This document shows, one piece after another, positions 25,478-35,523 of a DNA stretch of 64,000 nucleotides; position 1 is the stretch's first letter; each line of letters begins with the position of its first letter. The notes beneath the pieces are model-generated. The model saw nothing but the letters and a program-made list of their open reading frames with translations, had not been told where the DNA came from and did not search any database. The stretch is taken from the NCBI GenBank assembly GCA_018240565.1, contig JAFEFO010000015.1, positions 22,195 through 86,194 of the forward strand. Reading direction: 5' to 3'. The translations under genes and the position numbers were made by a program. The stretch comes from Pseudomonadota bacterium (GTDB lineage Bacteria > Pseudomonadota > Gammaproteobacteria > Xanthomonadales > Rhodanobacteraceae).

Positions 25478-25863
25478 TCGCGCTCGATACCAATGTATTG
25501 CTGCGCGCGCTCGTCGACGATGACGAGGCCACAAGTCAGTGCGCCGCCGCGCGCAGGCTCGTCGCGGCTGCGACCGCAGTGACCATCAGTGCCGCAGTAT
25601 TTCTCGAGGCCGTGTGGACGTTGTCACGCAGTTTCGGCTTTCCGCGCAAGGATGTCGCGCGCGTCGCCACGATGCTGCTCGGACATCCCAAGTACCGTGT
25701 CCAGGATGCGACGCTGTTCGAAGCAGCGGTCGCACGCTTTGGCGCTGGCAACATCGACTTCGCCGATGCAGTCGCGCTTGAACATGCTTCCCGCAACAGC
25801 GCCACGCTGTACACCTTCGACCGCAAGCTCGCGAAACTCGACGGCGCCCAAGGGGCCGGGTGA
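25474..25863 (+). CDS. VapC-like PIN-domain ribonuclease toxin
   Basis: 129 residues. The first acidic residue is in [12 protein letters not shown], a second acidic site is in FLEAVWTL, and a third in [11 protein letters not shown], the usual PIN metal cluster. [13 protein letters not shown] closes the fold. VapC toxins cut tRNA or rRNA. It overlaps its antitoxin by 4 bases and ends just before tdh, whose -10 element lies 20 bases past the stop. Confidence 0.92.
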   Translation: MIALDTNVLLRALVDDDEATSQCAAARRLVAAATAVTISAAVFLEAVWTLSRSFGFPRKDVARVATMLLGHPKYRVQDATLFEAAVARFGAGNIDFADAVALEHASRNSATLYTFDRKLAKLDGAQGAG

Positions 25864-25883
25864 TTCGAATCGCCCGTCGGGCC

Positions 25884-25889
25884 TATAAT
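25884..25889 (+). promoter_or_regulatory. -10 element of tdh
   Basis: A perfect TATAAT lies 21 bases before the tdh ATG. The region 16-18 bases upstream has no good -35 match, so strength or sigma factor is uncertain. Confidence 0.5.
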
Positions 25890-25910
25890 TGGCAGGTTCA
25901 GGAGACTGCC

Positions 25911-26945
25911 ATGTCGAACACGATGAAGGCGCTGGTCAAGCGCGAAGCCGCCAAGGGCATCTGGATGGAACAGGTGCCGATTCCCGAGATCGGACCGAAC
26001 GAGGTGCTGGTCAAACTGGAAAAGACCGCGATCTGCGGCACCGACCTGCACATCTACAAGTGGGACGAATGGTCGCAGCGCGTGATCAAGCCCGGACTCG
26101 TCATCGGCCACGAGTTCGTCGGCCGCATCGTCGACATGGGCCCGGGCGTGCGCGGTTACGCGCTCGGCCAGCGCGTCTCGGCGGAAGGCCACATCGTCTG
26201 CGGCGTGTGCCGCAACTGCCGTGCCGGCAAGCAGCACCTGTGTCCGAATACGGTCGGCATCGGCGTCAATCGCAATGGCGCATTCGCCGAATACATCGCG
26301 ATGCCGGCCTCGAACCTGTGGCCGATTCCGGACCAGATTCCGTCCGAGCTGGCCGCGTTCTTCGACCCGTACGGCAATGCCGCGCATTGCGCGCTGGAGT
26401 TCGACTTGATCGGTGAGGACGTGCTGATCACCGGCGCCGGGCCGATCGGCATCATCGCCGCCGGCATCGCCAAGCACGTCGGCGCGCGCAACGTCGTCGT
26501 CACCGATGTCAACGACTATCGCCTCAAACTCGCCGCCGACATGGGCGCCACGCGCGTGGTCAACGTGTCCAAGCAGTCGCTGAAGGAGGTCGTCAAGGAC
26601 CTGCACATGGAAGGCTTCGACGTGGGCCTGGAAATGTCCGGCAATCCGCGCGCGTTCGGCGACATGCTCGACTGCATGTACCACGGCGGCAAGGTTGCCC
26701 TGCTCGGCATCATGCCGAACGGTTCCGGCATCGATTGGGACAAGGTGATCTTCAAGGGATTGGTGCTGCACGGCATCTACGGTCGGCGCATGTACGAGAC
26801 CTGGTACAAGATGACGCAGATGCTGCTCACCGGTTTCCCGCTGCAGAAGGTGCTTACGCACCAGGTGCACATCGACGATTTCCAGAAAGGCTTCGACCTG
26901 ATGGAAGCGGGCAATTGCGGGAAGGTTGTCTGTTCCTGGAATTGA
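25911..26945 (+). CDS. tdh: L-threonine 3-dehydrogenase
   Basis: 344 residues from ATG 25911, with CAGGAGA 6 bases upstream. Zinc-dependent alcohol-dehydrogenase fold: catalytic zinc region [13 protein letters not shown] and GHEFVG, structural zinc cysteines in [15 protein letters not shown], and the NAD site GAGPIG. It oxidises threonine to 2-amino-3-ketobutyrate, which kbl turns into glycine and acetyl-CoA. In E. coli kbl and tdh are one operon; here kbl is about 3 kb away. Confidence 0.97.
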   Translation: MSNTMKALVKREAAKGIWMEQVPIPEIGPNEVLVKLEKTAICGTDLHIYKWDEWSQRVIKPGLVIGHEFVGRIVDMGPGVRGYALGQRVSAEGHIVCGVCRNCRAGKQHLCPNTVGIGVNRNGAFAEYIAMPASNLWPIPDQIPSELAAFFDPYGNAAHCALEFDLIGEDVLITGAGPIGIIAAGIAKHVGARNVVVTDVNDYRLKLAADMGATRVVNVSKQSLKEVVKDLHMEGFDVGLEMSGNPRAFGDMLDCMYHGGKVALLGIMPNGSGIDWDKVIFKGLVLHGIYGRRMYETWYKMTQMLLTGFPLQKVLTHQVHIDDFQKGFDLMEAGNCGKVVCSWN

Positions 26946-26955
26946 AATAGTAACC

Positions 26956-27082
26956 GTCATCCCGGCAGGGACTGCCGGGATCCAGAACACATGGACGTGG
27001 GCGTTCCTGATCAGTCCGCCATCCTTGGCACCTGGATTCCCCTCGGTCGGCTGTCGCCGACACTCGACCCTGCCGGAATGAC
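26956..27082. repeat. Palindromic intergenic repeat, copy 4
   Basis: 127 bases between tdh and the next gene. It starts GTCATCCCGGCAGGGACTGCCGGGATCC and ends CTGCCGGAATGAC, with internal CCATCCTTGGCACCTGGATTCC shared with copy 2. It is longer than other copies because of an extra inner palindrome around CGGTCGGCTGTCGCCGACAC. Confidence 0.8.
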
Positions 27083-27131
27083 GACTTCGGTTGTTCATCC
27101 CCAATTCCAACGCCATCGGCAAAATAGCCGC

Positions 27132-28523
27132 ATGCGTTTTCGAACTTCGATTCTTGCGTGCGCGCTCTTGCTCGCCTGCTCCGCGCACGCGAGCGGGACC
27201 TTCGAACCCGAACCCGTGCTCAAGGCGCCGCAGTTGGTGCAGGCGCCGCTGTTGTCCGGGCCGGACTTCCGCGTGGTGCCGGAAGTGCCGATTCGCGGCT
27301 ACATGGGCAATTTCCTGATCGACACCAAATTCGGCCCGATCCATGCGGACAGCGTCGAGATGTTGTCGATCCGCATCAGCGAATTGCCGGCAATGCAAGC
27401 GCTGGACCAGGCCAGCCGCACCGGCGCATTTGCCACCGCGCTCGCCGCACGTGCGAAGAAGACCGGCTCGGCGATCGTCAACGTTGTCACCCATCCCATC
27501 GATACGATCACCGGATTGCCCGAAGGCGTGGCGCGTTACCTCGGTGCACAATGGGACAAATGGAGCGGTCGCGCGCAGTCGCTGTCCGACCGCTCGCAAC
27601 GCGAATTCGAGAATCGCGGCGATCCGTACCGTGCTCCGGAAGGACCGATGACCGCCTTGCGCAATGCGCCGCCGGAGCACCCGCCTCCATCGATCGATGC
27701 AAAGAATCGCGCCTGGTACGCGCGCGCCGGCAACGAAGTCGCGCGCGAAGGCAAGCGCTACCTGCAGTTCAACTCGCAACGGCGCGCCATGGCCAAGGTG
27801 CTGGGCGTGGACCCGGATTCGAGCAATCCGGTGCTCGACCAGGAACTGGACACGCTCGCCTGGGCGGCGGTGTGGGGAAACTTTTCCGCCGGCACCGCGC
27901 TCGGCGCCGTGGGCGGCACGGCGGCCACGGTCATTGGCGACACCGGCAAGCTCAATCAATATGTGTTGTCGAAAACGCCGGAACAGCTTCGCGAGATCAA
28001 CGAAAAACGCCTGCTGGCACTATGCAGTGACGACACCGCCGTGCGCAGCTTCCTGCGCCGCGGCGGCTTCACCGACACGCTGCGCACGGAACTGGCGCTG
28101 ACGCTGGAAAAGCTCGCGCCGAAATCCGGATGCAACGGCCTGCTCGAACTTGCCGCCACCACGCATGGCGAGGTCGAGGCGCGCTATCTCGTCAATGCGC
28201 TCAAGCTCATCGCGCAGCAACCCGGCGCGACCGGCGGCGAATTGTCCACGGCGAACGCCGCCATCACCTGGCGCACGCCCGCCGGGAAACTGCTGCTGCC
28301 GTTGCCGGTGGATTACCTGAGCTGGAACGAAAACCTGGCCCGGTTCTTCGACCAACCAAATCTGCGCATGGCGGACAAGCTCGTGCTGATCGGCGGCGAG
28401 GCCTCGATGCTTGCGCAACGCGCGCTGACCGACCGCGGCTGGGGCATCGCTTCGCGCGCGCCGTACGCGGGTGCGCCGGCGTATGCGAGCGCGGGCGAAT
28501 TCGATCCGCACGACGCGCTCTGA
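27132..28523 (+). CDS. Exported protein of unknown function, 463 residues
   Basis: From ATG 27132. The N-terminus is a signal peptide (residues 1-22, ending SAHAS). I do not recognise the family. The mature protein has a NFLIDTKFGPIHADSVEMLSIRISELPAMQALDQ segment, a proline-rich part near residue 180, an alanine/glycine-rich helix pair near residue 255 (SAGTALGAVGGTAATVIG), and two cysteines near residues 297 and 335. It faces the 467-residue membrane protein gene end to end, 6 bases apart. Both lie between tdh and kbl. Role unknown. Confidence 0.75.
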   Translation: MRFRTSILACALLLACSAHASGTFEPEPVLKAPQLVQAPLLSGPDFRVVPEVPIRGYMGNFLIDTKFGPIHADSVEMLSIRISELPAMQALDQASRTGAFATALAARAKKTGSAIVNVVTHPIDTITGLPEGVARYLGAQWDKWSGRAQSLSDRSQREFENRGDPYRAPEGPMTALRNAPPEHPPPSIDAKNRAWYARAGNEVAREGKRYLQFNSQRRAMAKVLGVDPDSSNPVLDQELDTLAWAAVWGNFSAGTALGAVGGTAATVIGDTGKLNQYVLSKTPEQLREINEKRLLALCSDDTAVRSFLRRGGFTDTLRTELALTLEKLAPKSGCNGLLELAATTHGEVEARYLVNALKLIAQQPGATGGELSTANAAITWRTPAGKLLLPLPVDYLSWNENLARFFDQPNLRMADKLVLIGGEASMLAQRALTDRGWGIASRAPYAGAPAYASAGEFDPHDAL

Positions 28524-28529
28524 TCGGCG

Positions 28530-29933
28530 TCATTGCGGCGCGACTTCGAGCTTGTCGAGCTGGTCCTCGTAGTAGTTTCCGCCCGAAGCGAAGATCAGGA
28601 AATTCCGCGCCGCCTTGTGCGCGGCGGCATCTGCATTCGCATCGCGCAAGGTATCGAGCGCGGCGTCGGTGAACAATCGCTGCACGTTCTGGCGATTGGC
28701 CTCGTACTGCTCGCGCAGCTGCCGGAACATGGTGGATCTGGTTGCCGAATCCAGGTTCCGCACCTGCGCGGCCGTCTGCGTGCGCAGTTCGCCCAGCACG
28801 GCTTCTTCTGAAGTCGGCACCGGGTTCGGCAGCGCGAAATGCAGGCGCCCGAAACTGTCGGCATACACGCCCTCGTTGTTGTTCCAGACAACCTGTTCGC
28901 CATCGCGCAGAAGGGCATCGGCGGGAGCGCTGGCGGTGAAGCGCGTCAGGCGACCCAGGTCGGCCAACATGTCGGTGCCGATGTCAGCCCAATCCGCATT
29001 GGCGTGGCGCACCAGTTTCGGCAGCGCATCGCTCCACCACGGCAGCGCCAGCAGCGGCGCGAGCGTCAGCAGCCACAGGATCGCGTTGGATTGGCCGGTG
29101 AGGAATTTCATGCCCATGCGCCACACGATCACGCCGGGAACCGCGAAGACCAGTGCGAAAATCCAGCCGCCCCACCACACGCCGTCGTGCGCATCGGCGA
29201 CGACTTTCGCCGGCACTGCAGATTCCGGATGCTGCGGATCATAGGCGAGAAGAATGGCCTTGACCGGCGTGGTCCAACTCGACAAGGCGACATCCAGCGG
29301 CGCGTCATGCGCCTCGCGCAGATCGGCATAGGCCGTAGCCGGCAACGGTTTGATCCGCGAATAGGTACTCGGCGGGTGCGACTTGAGCCAGTCCAGCGCG
29401 GCTTTGCTCATGCGCACTTGCTGCACGGCAAAACCGTTTGCGTCGCGTGCGAACGAGAATGGCACGTCGGGCATCAGCATCTTCCAATCGTCGAAGCGGA
29501 AGGAATCGCTGAACTGCAGGCGGTTGCCGCATATCGCGCGTTGCAGCGGCGCGCCCCAGTCGCCGGAGTATTCGACGATCGCGCAAGGCGTGACCTGGCT
29601 CCACGGCTGCCAATACAACTTGTCTTTCGGCAGCACGGCGGGATCGAATTCGAGTGCGATCCAGCTTTCCACGATGCGGCCATCGGCATGCGCCGTGAAC
29701 GGCGCATATTGGCGCTGATCCAACAGCGGCTTGGGGCCGAGCGACCACGCCATCGCCAGGAAGATGCCGCCGAACAGCAGCATGAAGCCGGCGATCAAAC
29801 CGATCAACGGCGCGGAAATGACCGTTGCCAGGCCCTGCCCGATTGCGGCGCGCAGATTGTCGAGCAATCCGCTCGGCAACGGCACGTCCGCATCTCGTGC
29901 AGGCGTGTCCTGTGTCTCGCGAGTCTTGCGCAT
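28530..29933 (-). CDS. Inner-membrane protein of unknown function, 467 residues
   Basis: From ATG 29933 with GGGGAG 6 bases upstream. Three membrane segments are visible: about residues 35-65 (a long GLIAGFMLLFGGIFLAMAW stretch), 257-282 and 290-310. Between the first and second lies a 190-residue extracytoplasmic domain with two cysteines (about 118 and 136). The C-terminal 150 residues are soluble and helical, rich in asparagine and alanine. I do not recognise a family. It is divergent from kbl, 60 bases away, and converges on the 463-residue exported protein. Confidence 0.72.
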   Translation of the reverse strand: MRKTRETQDTPARDADVPLPSGLLDNLRAAIGQGLATVISAPLIGLIAGFMLLFGGIFLAMAWSLGPKPLLDQRQYAPFTAHADGRIVESWIALEFDPAVLPKDKLYWQPWSQVTPCAIVEYSGDWGAPLQRAICGNRLQFSDSFRFDDWKMLMPDVPFSFARDANGFAVQQVRMSKAALDWLKSHPPSTYSRIKPLPATAYADLREAHDAPLDVALSSWTTPVKAILLAYDPQHPESAVPAKVVADAHDGVWWGGWIFALVFAVPGVIVWRMGMKFLTGQSNAILWLLTLAPLLALPWWSDALPKLVRHANADWADIGTDMLADLGRLTRFTASAPADALLRDGEQVVWNNNEGVYADSFGRLHFALPNPVPTSEEAVLGELRTQTAAQVRNLDSATRSTMFRQLREQYEANRQNVQRLFTDAALDTLRDANADAAAHKAARNFLIFASGGNYYEDQLDKLEVAPQ

Positions 29934-29993
29934 TGCTGTCTCCCCATGGCGCGCAGCCGCTAGAATAGCGCGATCGCCAATCCGGACACAGCC

Positions 29994-31187
29994 ATGACCT
30001 ATGTCGCCCAAAGCCGCCTTGCCGCCGAACTCGATGCCATCCGCGAGCAAGGCTTGTACAAGACCGAGCGCGTGATCGCCACGCCGCAATCGTCGTCGAT
30101 CAAGACCAGTGATGGCCGCGAAGTGCTGAACTTCTGCGCGAACAACTACTTGGGCCTCGCCGATAATCCCGAGATCATCGCCGCGGCGAAACACGCACTC
30201 GACACGCACGGATTCGGACTCGCCAGCGTGCGCTTTATCTGCGGCACGCAGGACCTGCACAAGCAACTGGAAGCCGCGATATCCACGTTCTTCGGCACCG
30301 ATGATGCGATTTTGTACACCTCGTGTTTCGACGCCAACGGCGGTCTGTTCGAGACGATTTTGAGCGACGAAGACGTGGTGATTTCCGATGCGCTCAACCA
30401 CGCATCGATCATCGACGGCATCCGCCTGTGCAAGGCCGAGCGCCGGCGCTATGCCAACTCCGACATGGCCGAACTTGAAAAGCACCTGCAGGAAACGCAA
30501 GGCAAGCGCACGCGCCTGATCGCCACCGACGGCGTGTTTTCGATGGACGGCTACATTGCCAAATTGGATGAAATCGTCGCGCTCAAGAAGAAGTACAATG
30601 CCATGCTGATGGTCGACGACTCGCATGCCACCGGTTTCGTCGGCCCGACCGGACGCGGCTCGGCGGAATTGCACGGCGTGATGGGCGAGGTCGATGTGTT
30701 TACGTCCACGCTCGGCAAGGCGCTTGGCGGCGGCTCGGGCGGCTTCACCACCGGACGGCGCGAGATCATCGATCTGCTGCGCCAGCGCTCGCGCCCCTAC
30801 CTGTTTTCCAACACCCTGCCGCCGCCGCTGGTCGCCGCCTCGATCAAGGTGTTCGAGATGCTGTCGACGAGCAGCGCGCTGCGCGACAAGGTCATGGACA
30901 ATGCGCGGTATTTCCGTGAGCGGATGACAAAGGCCGGCTTTGACATAAAGCCCGGTACGCATCCCATCGCACCGGTCATGCTTTACGACGCCAAGCTCGC
31001 GCAGCAATTCGCGCACGACCTGCTCGACGAAGGCATCTACGTCATCGGCTTCTTCTTCCCTGTCGTCGCCCAGGGCCAGGCGCGTATCCGCACGCAGATG
31101 AGCGCGGCGCACACGCACGAGCAGATCGACCGTGCGGTGGCGGCGTTCACGAAAGTCGGGAAAAGACTGGGCGTGCTCAAGGCATGA
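29994..31187 (+). CDS. kbl: 2-amino-3-ketobutyrate CoA ligase (glycine C-acetyltransferase)
   Basis: 397 residues, standard length. PLP-fold alpha-oxoamine synthase with [26 protein letters not shown] and the PLP lysine in STLGKALGG. It cleaves 2-amino-3-ketobutyrate with CoA to glycine and acetyl-CoA, the second step after Tdh. A TAGAAT -10-like hexamer lies about 30 bases before the ATG, without a good -35. Its stop overlaps the next gene start by 4 bases. Confidence 0.97.
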   Translation: MTYVAQSRLAAELDAIREQGLYKTERVIATPQSSSIKTSDGREVLNFCANNYLGLADNPEIIAAAKHALDTHGFGLASVRFICGTQDLHKQLEAAISTFFGTDDAILYTSCFDANGGLFETILSDEDVVISDALNHASIIDGIRLCKAERRRYANSDMAELEKHLQETQGKRTRLIATDGVFSMDGYIAKLDEIVALKKKYNAMLMVDDSHATGFVGPTGRGSAELHGVMGEVDVFTSTLGKALGGGSGGFTTGRREIIDLLRQRSRPYLFSNTLPPPLVAASIKVFEMLSTSSALRDKVMDNARYFRERMTKAGFDIKPGTHPIAPVMLYDAKLAQQFAHDLLDEGIYVIGFFFPVVAQGQARIRTQMSAAHTHEQIDRAVAAFTKVGKRLGVLKA

Positions 31188-31960
31188 CCGCCTTCAAACG
31201 CGCCATCGTCCGGCCGCCCGCCGCGAATTTTGCACAAGGCCTGACCAGCGTCGATTTGGGCACGCCCGACGTCAGCCTTGCGCTGGAGCAGCATGCGCGC
31301 TACTGCGCTGCCCTTGAACAATGCGGGTTGACGCTCACGCGACTGCCCGACGACGCGCGCTTTGCCGATTCCACCTTCGTGGAAGACACCGCCATCCTCA
31401 CCGATCGCTGCGCGATCCTGACTCGTCCAGGCGCGGCCAGCCGCGCTGGCGAAGTGGCGGCGATCGAGCCTGCCGTACGCGCCAATTTTTCGCGCATCCA
31501 TCAGATCCAGGCGCCGGGAACGCTCGACGGCGGCGATGTCTGCCAGGTCGAGGAGCATTTCTTCATCGGGATTTCGGAACGCACCAATGAACAAGGCGCG
31601 CGCCAGCTTGCCGCAATCCTCGCACAGGAAGGTTTCACCTCCACGGCGATCGATATTCGCGGCGTGAACGGCATCCTGCACCTGAAAAGCGGCATTTCGT
31701 ACCTGGGCGACCAGCGCCTGGTGCTGATCGATGCGCTTGCCGGCCGCGCCGAATTCGCCGGCTACGAGATCGTGCGCATCGCCGCCGAGGAAAACTACGC
31801 CGCGAATTTCCTGCGCATCAACGACCGCGTGATCGTCTCCGCCGGATTTCCCCGATTCGAAGCGCGCGTGCGCGATTTCGGCCATCGCATCGTTGCGCTC
31901 GACATGTCGGAGTTCCGCAAGATGGATGGCGCGCTCAGTTGTCTGTCGCTGCGTTTTTAG
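31184..31960 (+). CDS. Dimethylarginine dimethylaminohydrolase-like protein
   Basis: 258 residues. The amidinotransferase-fold residues are visible: [13 protein letters not shown], the catalytic histidine in LHLKSG and the nucleophile cysteine in LSCLSLRF four residues from the end. This matches DDAH, which hydrolyses methylated arginines to citrulline; related enzymes work on arginine or other guanidines. It starts inside the kbl stop (ATGA), so it is co-translated with kbl. Its end overlaps the convergent pseudouridine synthase by 26 bases. Confidence 0.9.
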   Translation: MTAFKRAIVRPPAANFAQGLTSVDLGTPDVSLALEQHARYCAALEQCGLTLTRLPDDARFADSTFVEDTAILTDRCAILTRPGAASRAGEVAAIEPAVRANFSRIHQIQAPGTLDGGDVCQVEEHFFIGISERTNEQGARQLAAILAQEGFTSTAIDIRGVNGILHLKSGISYLGDQRLVLIDALAGRAEFAGYEIVRIAAEENYAANFLRINDRVIVSAGFPRFEARVRDFGHRIVALDMSEFRKMDGALSCLSLRF

Positions 31961-32735
31961 GCGACAACTGCGCTACTTCGTCCTTCGACAATTCCCGCCA
32001 CTGCCCTTTCGCCAGGTCGCCGAGCGCGAGCGTGCCGATTGCGGCACGCAGCAAGCGCAGCACGGCAATATCGAACGCCGCCAACAAGCGCCGGATTTGC
32101 CGATTGCGGCCTTCGTCGAGCACGATTTCCAGCCACGCGTTCTTCTCGCCACGGCGCAGTTCGCGCACGGATTTCGCCGCCAACCGCTCGCCCGCTTCGA
32201 CCACGCCTTCGCGCAGACGCGCGAGCAGTGCCGCGTCCGGCAGTGTGTCGACCTGCACGTGGTAGGTCTTGTCCAGATGCGATGCCGGATCGGTCAAGCG
32301 CGCCGCCCAAGCGCTGTCGTTGGTGAACAGCAAGAGTCCTTCGCTGGCCTTGTCCAGGCGACCGACCGGCGCGAGCCACGGGAAATTTCCACTTTGCAAA
32401 AAGGTGTACACCGTATCGCGGCCGCGCTCGTCGCTGGCCGTGGTGACGCAGCCGCGCGGCTTGTTCAGCATCACGTAGACACGTTTGGCGGCGGCGACCG
32501 GCGCGCCATCCACACTGATGTGCTGGCCGCGCGCATCCGTCGGTGCTTCGGGATCGCGCTCGATGCGGCCATCCACGCGCACGCGGCCGGCCCGGATCGC
32601 CGCTTCGGCCTGCGTGCGCGAGCATACGCCGAGCTTGCTCAACACACGCGCCAGGCCGTGCCGTGGCGCGGGTTTTGCGGCAACCGTGGCGTTGCGATGA
32701 CGCCGCGCCGGCAATGGGTTAGGCTTGGCTTTCAT
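31935..32735 (-). CDS. RsuA-family pseudouridine synthase
   Basis: 266 residues. An S4 RNA-binding domain (LARVLSKLGVCSRTQAEAAIRAGRVRVDG) is followed by the catalytic domain with VMLNKPRGCVTT and the active-site aspartate in GRLDKASEGLLLFTND. The ending LDEGRNRQIRRLL is typical. The RluB/RluE/RsuA group modifies specific rRNA uridines; the exact target cannot be told. The N-terminus has a 25-residue basic tail. The gene end overlaps the DDAH-like gene on the other strand. Confidence 0.92.
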   Translation of the reverse strand: MKAKPNPLPARRHRNATVAAKPAPRHGLARVLSKLGVCSRTQAEAAIRAGRVRVDGRIERDPEAPTDARGQHISVDGAPVAAAKRVYVMLNKPRGCVTTASDERGRDTVYTFLQSGNFPWLAPVGRLDKASEGLLLFTNDSAWAARLTDPASHLDKTYHVQVDTLPDAALLARLREGVVEAGERLAAKSVRELRRGEKNAWLEIVLDEGRNRQIRRLLAAFDIAVLRLLRAAIGTLALGDLAKGQWRELSKDEVAQLSPKNAATDN

Positions 32736-32788
32736 GCGCGCACCATGCCGCAGCCGGCGCGCCAGGTCAAAACCTTGGGGAGGACATC

Positions 32789-33256
32789 ATGTCGGATCAT
32801 CGCATCACACTGGACTGGTCGCGCGGCGGCGGGCCGTTCGAACGCGGCAACTACAACCGTGATCACGACGTGCATTTTTCCGGCGGCCAGACGATCCGCA
32901 ATTCCGCCGCACCGGGCGAGTACGCGGGCAATCCACAGGCGAGCAATCCGGAAGAATTGCTGCTCTCGGCATTGTCGAGCTGCCACATGCTGACCTTCCT
33001 CGCAGTCGCGGCGAACCGCGGGTACACCATTGACAGCTATCACGACGACGCCAGCGCCGAACTCGGCAAGAATGCGGATGGCAAGATGGCCGTGGTCAAG
33101 GCGATCCTGGCGCCACACGTAGCCTTTTCCGGCGACAAGCGCCCGGGCGATGATGACTATCTGAAACTGCACGAACGCGCGCACGCCGCGTGCTTCATCG
33201 CCAACTCGATCAAGTCGACCGTGGAATTGCGCCCGACCATGCGCAACGACGCTTGA
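32789..33256 (+). CDS. OsmC family peroxide-reducing protein
   Basis: 155 residues. The two reactive cysteines appear in LSSCHMLTFLAVA (about residue 66) and HAACFIANSIKSTVE (about residue 132), the OsmC/Ohr arrangement. Members reduce organic hydroperoxides. GGGGAGGA lies about 6 bases before the ATG. It stands 74 bases upstream of the lipid-modification operon on the same strand and might be co-transcribed. That would fit protection of unsaturated lipids, but this is inference. Confidence 0.9.
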   Translation: MSDHRITLDWSRGGGPFERGNYNRDHDVHFSGGQTIRNSAAPGEYAGNPQASNPEELLLSALSSCHMLTFLAVAANRGYTIDSYHDDASAELGKNADGKMAVVKAILAPHVAFSGDKRPGDDDYLKLHERAHAACFIANSIKSTVELRPTMRNDA

Positions 33257-33330
33257 AACGCCACGAGAGGACCTTCACTCCGCCGTCACCCGCTGCCGGG
33301 CAGACTGGCCCGCGACCGCAAGGAACCGTC

Positions 33331-34275
33331 GTGCAGGCTTCGTCCGCCACAACCCGATCGCCCAATCGCTGGCCGCGCGCCCTGGCGCAGTGGTTCGACA
33401 CGAATGCCGTTGCGGCCGCACATGGCGCGGATGCCGAGCGCATCGACTGGTTGCGCGTGATTCCTTTCGTCGGCATGCACCTGGCCTGCCTGGGCGTGAT
33501 CTGGGTCGGGTTTTCCTGGATCGCCTTCGCCGTTGCGATTGCGCTGTACGCGCTGCGCATGTTTGCACTGACCGGTTTCTACCACCGCTATTTCTCGCAC
33601 AAGGCGTTCAGGACGTCGCGTGCGGTGCAGTTTGCGTTCGCCGTGATTGGCGCCGCGTGCGTGCAGCGCGGCCCATTATGGTGGGCGGCACATCACCGCA
33701 ATCATCATCGCCACGCCGATACCGAGCGCGATATTCATTCGCCGCTGCATCGCGGATTTCTGTGGAGCCACATGGGTTGGTTCCTGACGCCGCGCGGCTT
33801 TCGCACCGACTGGGATGCGATTCCCGACCTGCGCCGTTTCCCGGAATTGCGCTGGCTCGACCGCTTCGACATCGCCGTGCCGATCGTGCTGGCGGTTGCG
33901 CTCTACTTTTTCGGACATTGGCTCGGTACGACTCATCCCGCCCTGCGCACCAGCGGCGCGCAGATGCTGGTGTGGGGGTTTTTCGTATCCACCGTTGTGC
34001 TGTTCCATGCCACGGTCACGATCAATTCCCTCGCCCATCGCTTCGGCACGCGCCGCTTCGCCACGCGCGACAATTCGCGCAACAACTGGCTGCTCGCCCT
34101 GATCACGTTCGGCGAAGGCTGGCACAACAACCACCACCATTTCCCCGGCGCGGCACGCCAGGGCTTCCGCTGGTGGGAGATCGACGTGACGTACTACGTG
34201 CTGCGCGGACTCGCCGCCTGCGGGCTGGTGTGGGACCTGAAACCGCTGCCGGCGGGCCTGCGGCGGACGCGCTGA
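33331..34275 (+). CDS. Membrane fatty acid (acyl-CoA/acyl-lipid) desaturase
   Basis: 314 residues from GTG 33331, with AAGGAA 6 bases upstream; the frame continues upstream into the OsmC gene. All three histidine boxes of membrane di-iron desaturases are present: HRYFSH, HRNHHRH and HNNHHH. Four membrane segments surround them. The C-terminus GFRWWEIDVTYYVLRGLAACGLVWDL is typical of the delta-9 stearoyl-CoA desaturase group. It inserts a cis double bond using O2 and an electron donor. It begins a run of seven genes; the FAD oxidoreductase starts 3 bases after it. Confidence 0.94.
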   Translation: MQASSATTRSPNRWPRALAQWFDTNAVAAAHGADAERIDWLRVIPFVGMHLACLGVIWVGFSWIAFAVAIALYALRMFALTGFYHRYFSHKAFRTSRAVQFAFAVIGAACVQRGPLWWAAHHRNHHRHADTERDIHSPLHRGFLWSHMGWFLTPRGFRTDWDAIPDLRRFPELRWLDRFDIAVPIVLAVALYFFGHWLGTTHPALRTSGAQMLVWGFFVSTVVLFHATVTINSLAHRFGTRRFATRDNSRNNWLLALITFGEGWHNNHHHFPGAARQGFRWWEIDVTYYVLRGLAACGLVWDLKPLPAGLRRTR

Positions 34276-34278
34276 GCC

Positions 34279-35523
34279 ATGCGCATTGCCGTCGTCGGCT
34301 CCGGAATCGCCGGCATGGCAAGCGCCTGGCTGCTGTCGCGGGAGCACGAAGTGACGCTGTTCGAAGCCAACGACTATCTGGGCGGACACACGCACACGCA
34401 CGCTGTCGAAGTGGCGGGCCGGAGCTACGCGGTGGACACCGGATTCATCGTGTTCAATCCGCCGCATTATCCACTGTTGCACACGATGTTCGGTGAACTC
34501 GGCGTGGCGTCGCAGCCGACCACGATGAGTTTCGCGGTCAGCAACGAACGCAGCGGGCTGGAATACAACGCGACCGATTTGCGCGGCCTGTTTTGCCAGA
34601 AGCGAAATCTCGTTGCGCCGCGCTTCTGGCGCATGCTGTGCGATCTCAAGCGCTTCTACCGCGACGCGCCTGCGCTGCTCGACGTGGCCGGCGACGGTCC
34701 GAGTCTGGGCGAATATTTGTCCGCGAACGGCTATTCGAATGCCTTCGCCGATGATCACCTGCTGCCCATGGCGTCCGCGCTGTGGTCCTCGCCATCCGGG
34801 CAGATTCTGCAGTTTCCCGCGAAATACCTCGTGCGATTCATGGCCAACCACCAGATGCTGCAAATGACCGGCCGGCCGCCATGGCGCGTGGTCAAGGGCG
34901 GCTCGCAGAGTTACGTGCGCGCGCTGCGAAAAAATTGGCAAGTACGGGAACGAATCGGTTGCGCGGCCACGCGCGTGACACGCACCGCCGATGGCGTGAC
35001 TGTGCAAAGCGCTGCTGGCATCGAAACATTCGATCACGCCGTACTCGCCTGCCATGGCGACGACGCGCTGCAACTGCTCGGCGATGCCAATACGCACGAG
35101 CGCGACATACTCGGCGCGATGACCTATCAAGACAATGACGTCGTCCTGCACACCGACGCCAGCCAGTTGCCGCGCCGACGCCGTGCCTGGGCGGCATGGA
35201 ATGCGCTGGTGCCATGCGACCGCAGCGATAGCTGCACTGTCAGCTATTGCATGAACATCCTGCAGTCGCTCGACTGTGCCGAACCGATCGTGGTCACGCT
35301 CAATCGCACCGAGCAGATCGCGCCGCAGAAAACCATCAAGCGGATGCGCTATCGTCATCCGCTCTACACGCACGCCAGCGTCGCCGCACAACAGCGCAAG
35401 CCAGCAATCCAGGGAAAACATCGCACCTGGTTTGCCGGCGCCTATTGGGGCTGGGGCTTCCACGAGGACGGCATGCGCAGCGCGGTGGAAGTCGCCAACG
35501 CGCTGGGGGTGCGCTGGCCATGA
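34279..35523 (+). CDS. FAD-dependent amine-oxidase-like oxidoreductase
   Basis: 414 residues. N-terminal Rossmann dinucleotide site GSGIAGMASAWLL, then FEANDYLGGHTHTH, and a C-terminal FAGAYWGWGFHEDGMRSA that closes the FAD site. This is the flavoprotein family found next to DUF1365 and Cfa-like genes. In Rhodobacter sphaeroides a member of a similar cluster is involved in furan fatty acid synthesis, by my recollection. Its likely role is oxidising or desaturating a modified acyl chain. The stop overlaps DUF1365 by 4 bases. Confidence 0.9.
   Translation: MRIAVVGSGIAGMASAWLLSREHEVTLFEANDYLGGHTHTHAVEVAGRSYAVDTGFIVFNPPHYPLLHTMFGELGVASQPTTMSFAVSNERSGLEYNATDLRGLFCQKRNLVAPRFWRMLCDLKRFYRDAPALLDVAGDGPSLGEYLSANGYSNAFADDHLLPMASALWSSPSGQILQFPAKYLVRFMANHQMLQMTGRPPWRVVKGGSQSYVRALRKNWQVRERIGCAATRVTRTADGVTVQSAAGIETFDHAVLACHGDDALQLLGDANTHERDILGAMTYQDNDVVLHTDASQLPRRRRAWAAWNALVPCDRSDSCTVSYCMNILQSLDCAEPIVVTLNRTEQIAPQKTIKRMRYRHPLYTHASVAAQQRKPAIQGKHRTWFAGAYWGWGFHEDGMRSAVEVANALGVRWP

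Noticed and set aside
25536..27959. 807-codon open frame on the minus strand opposite tdh and the exported protein gene
   Set aside because: Antisense shadow of real genes in a GC-rich sequence; composition is arginine/histidine-rich and it matches no family, while tdh on the other strand is certain.
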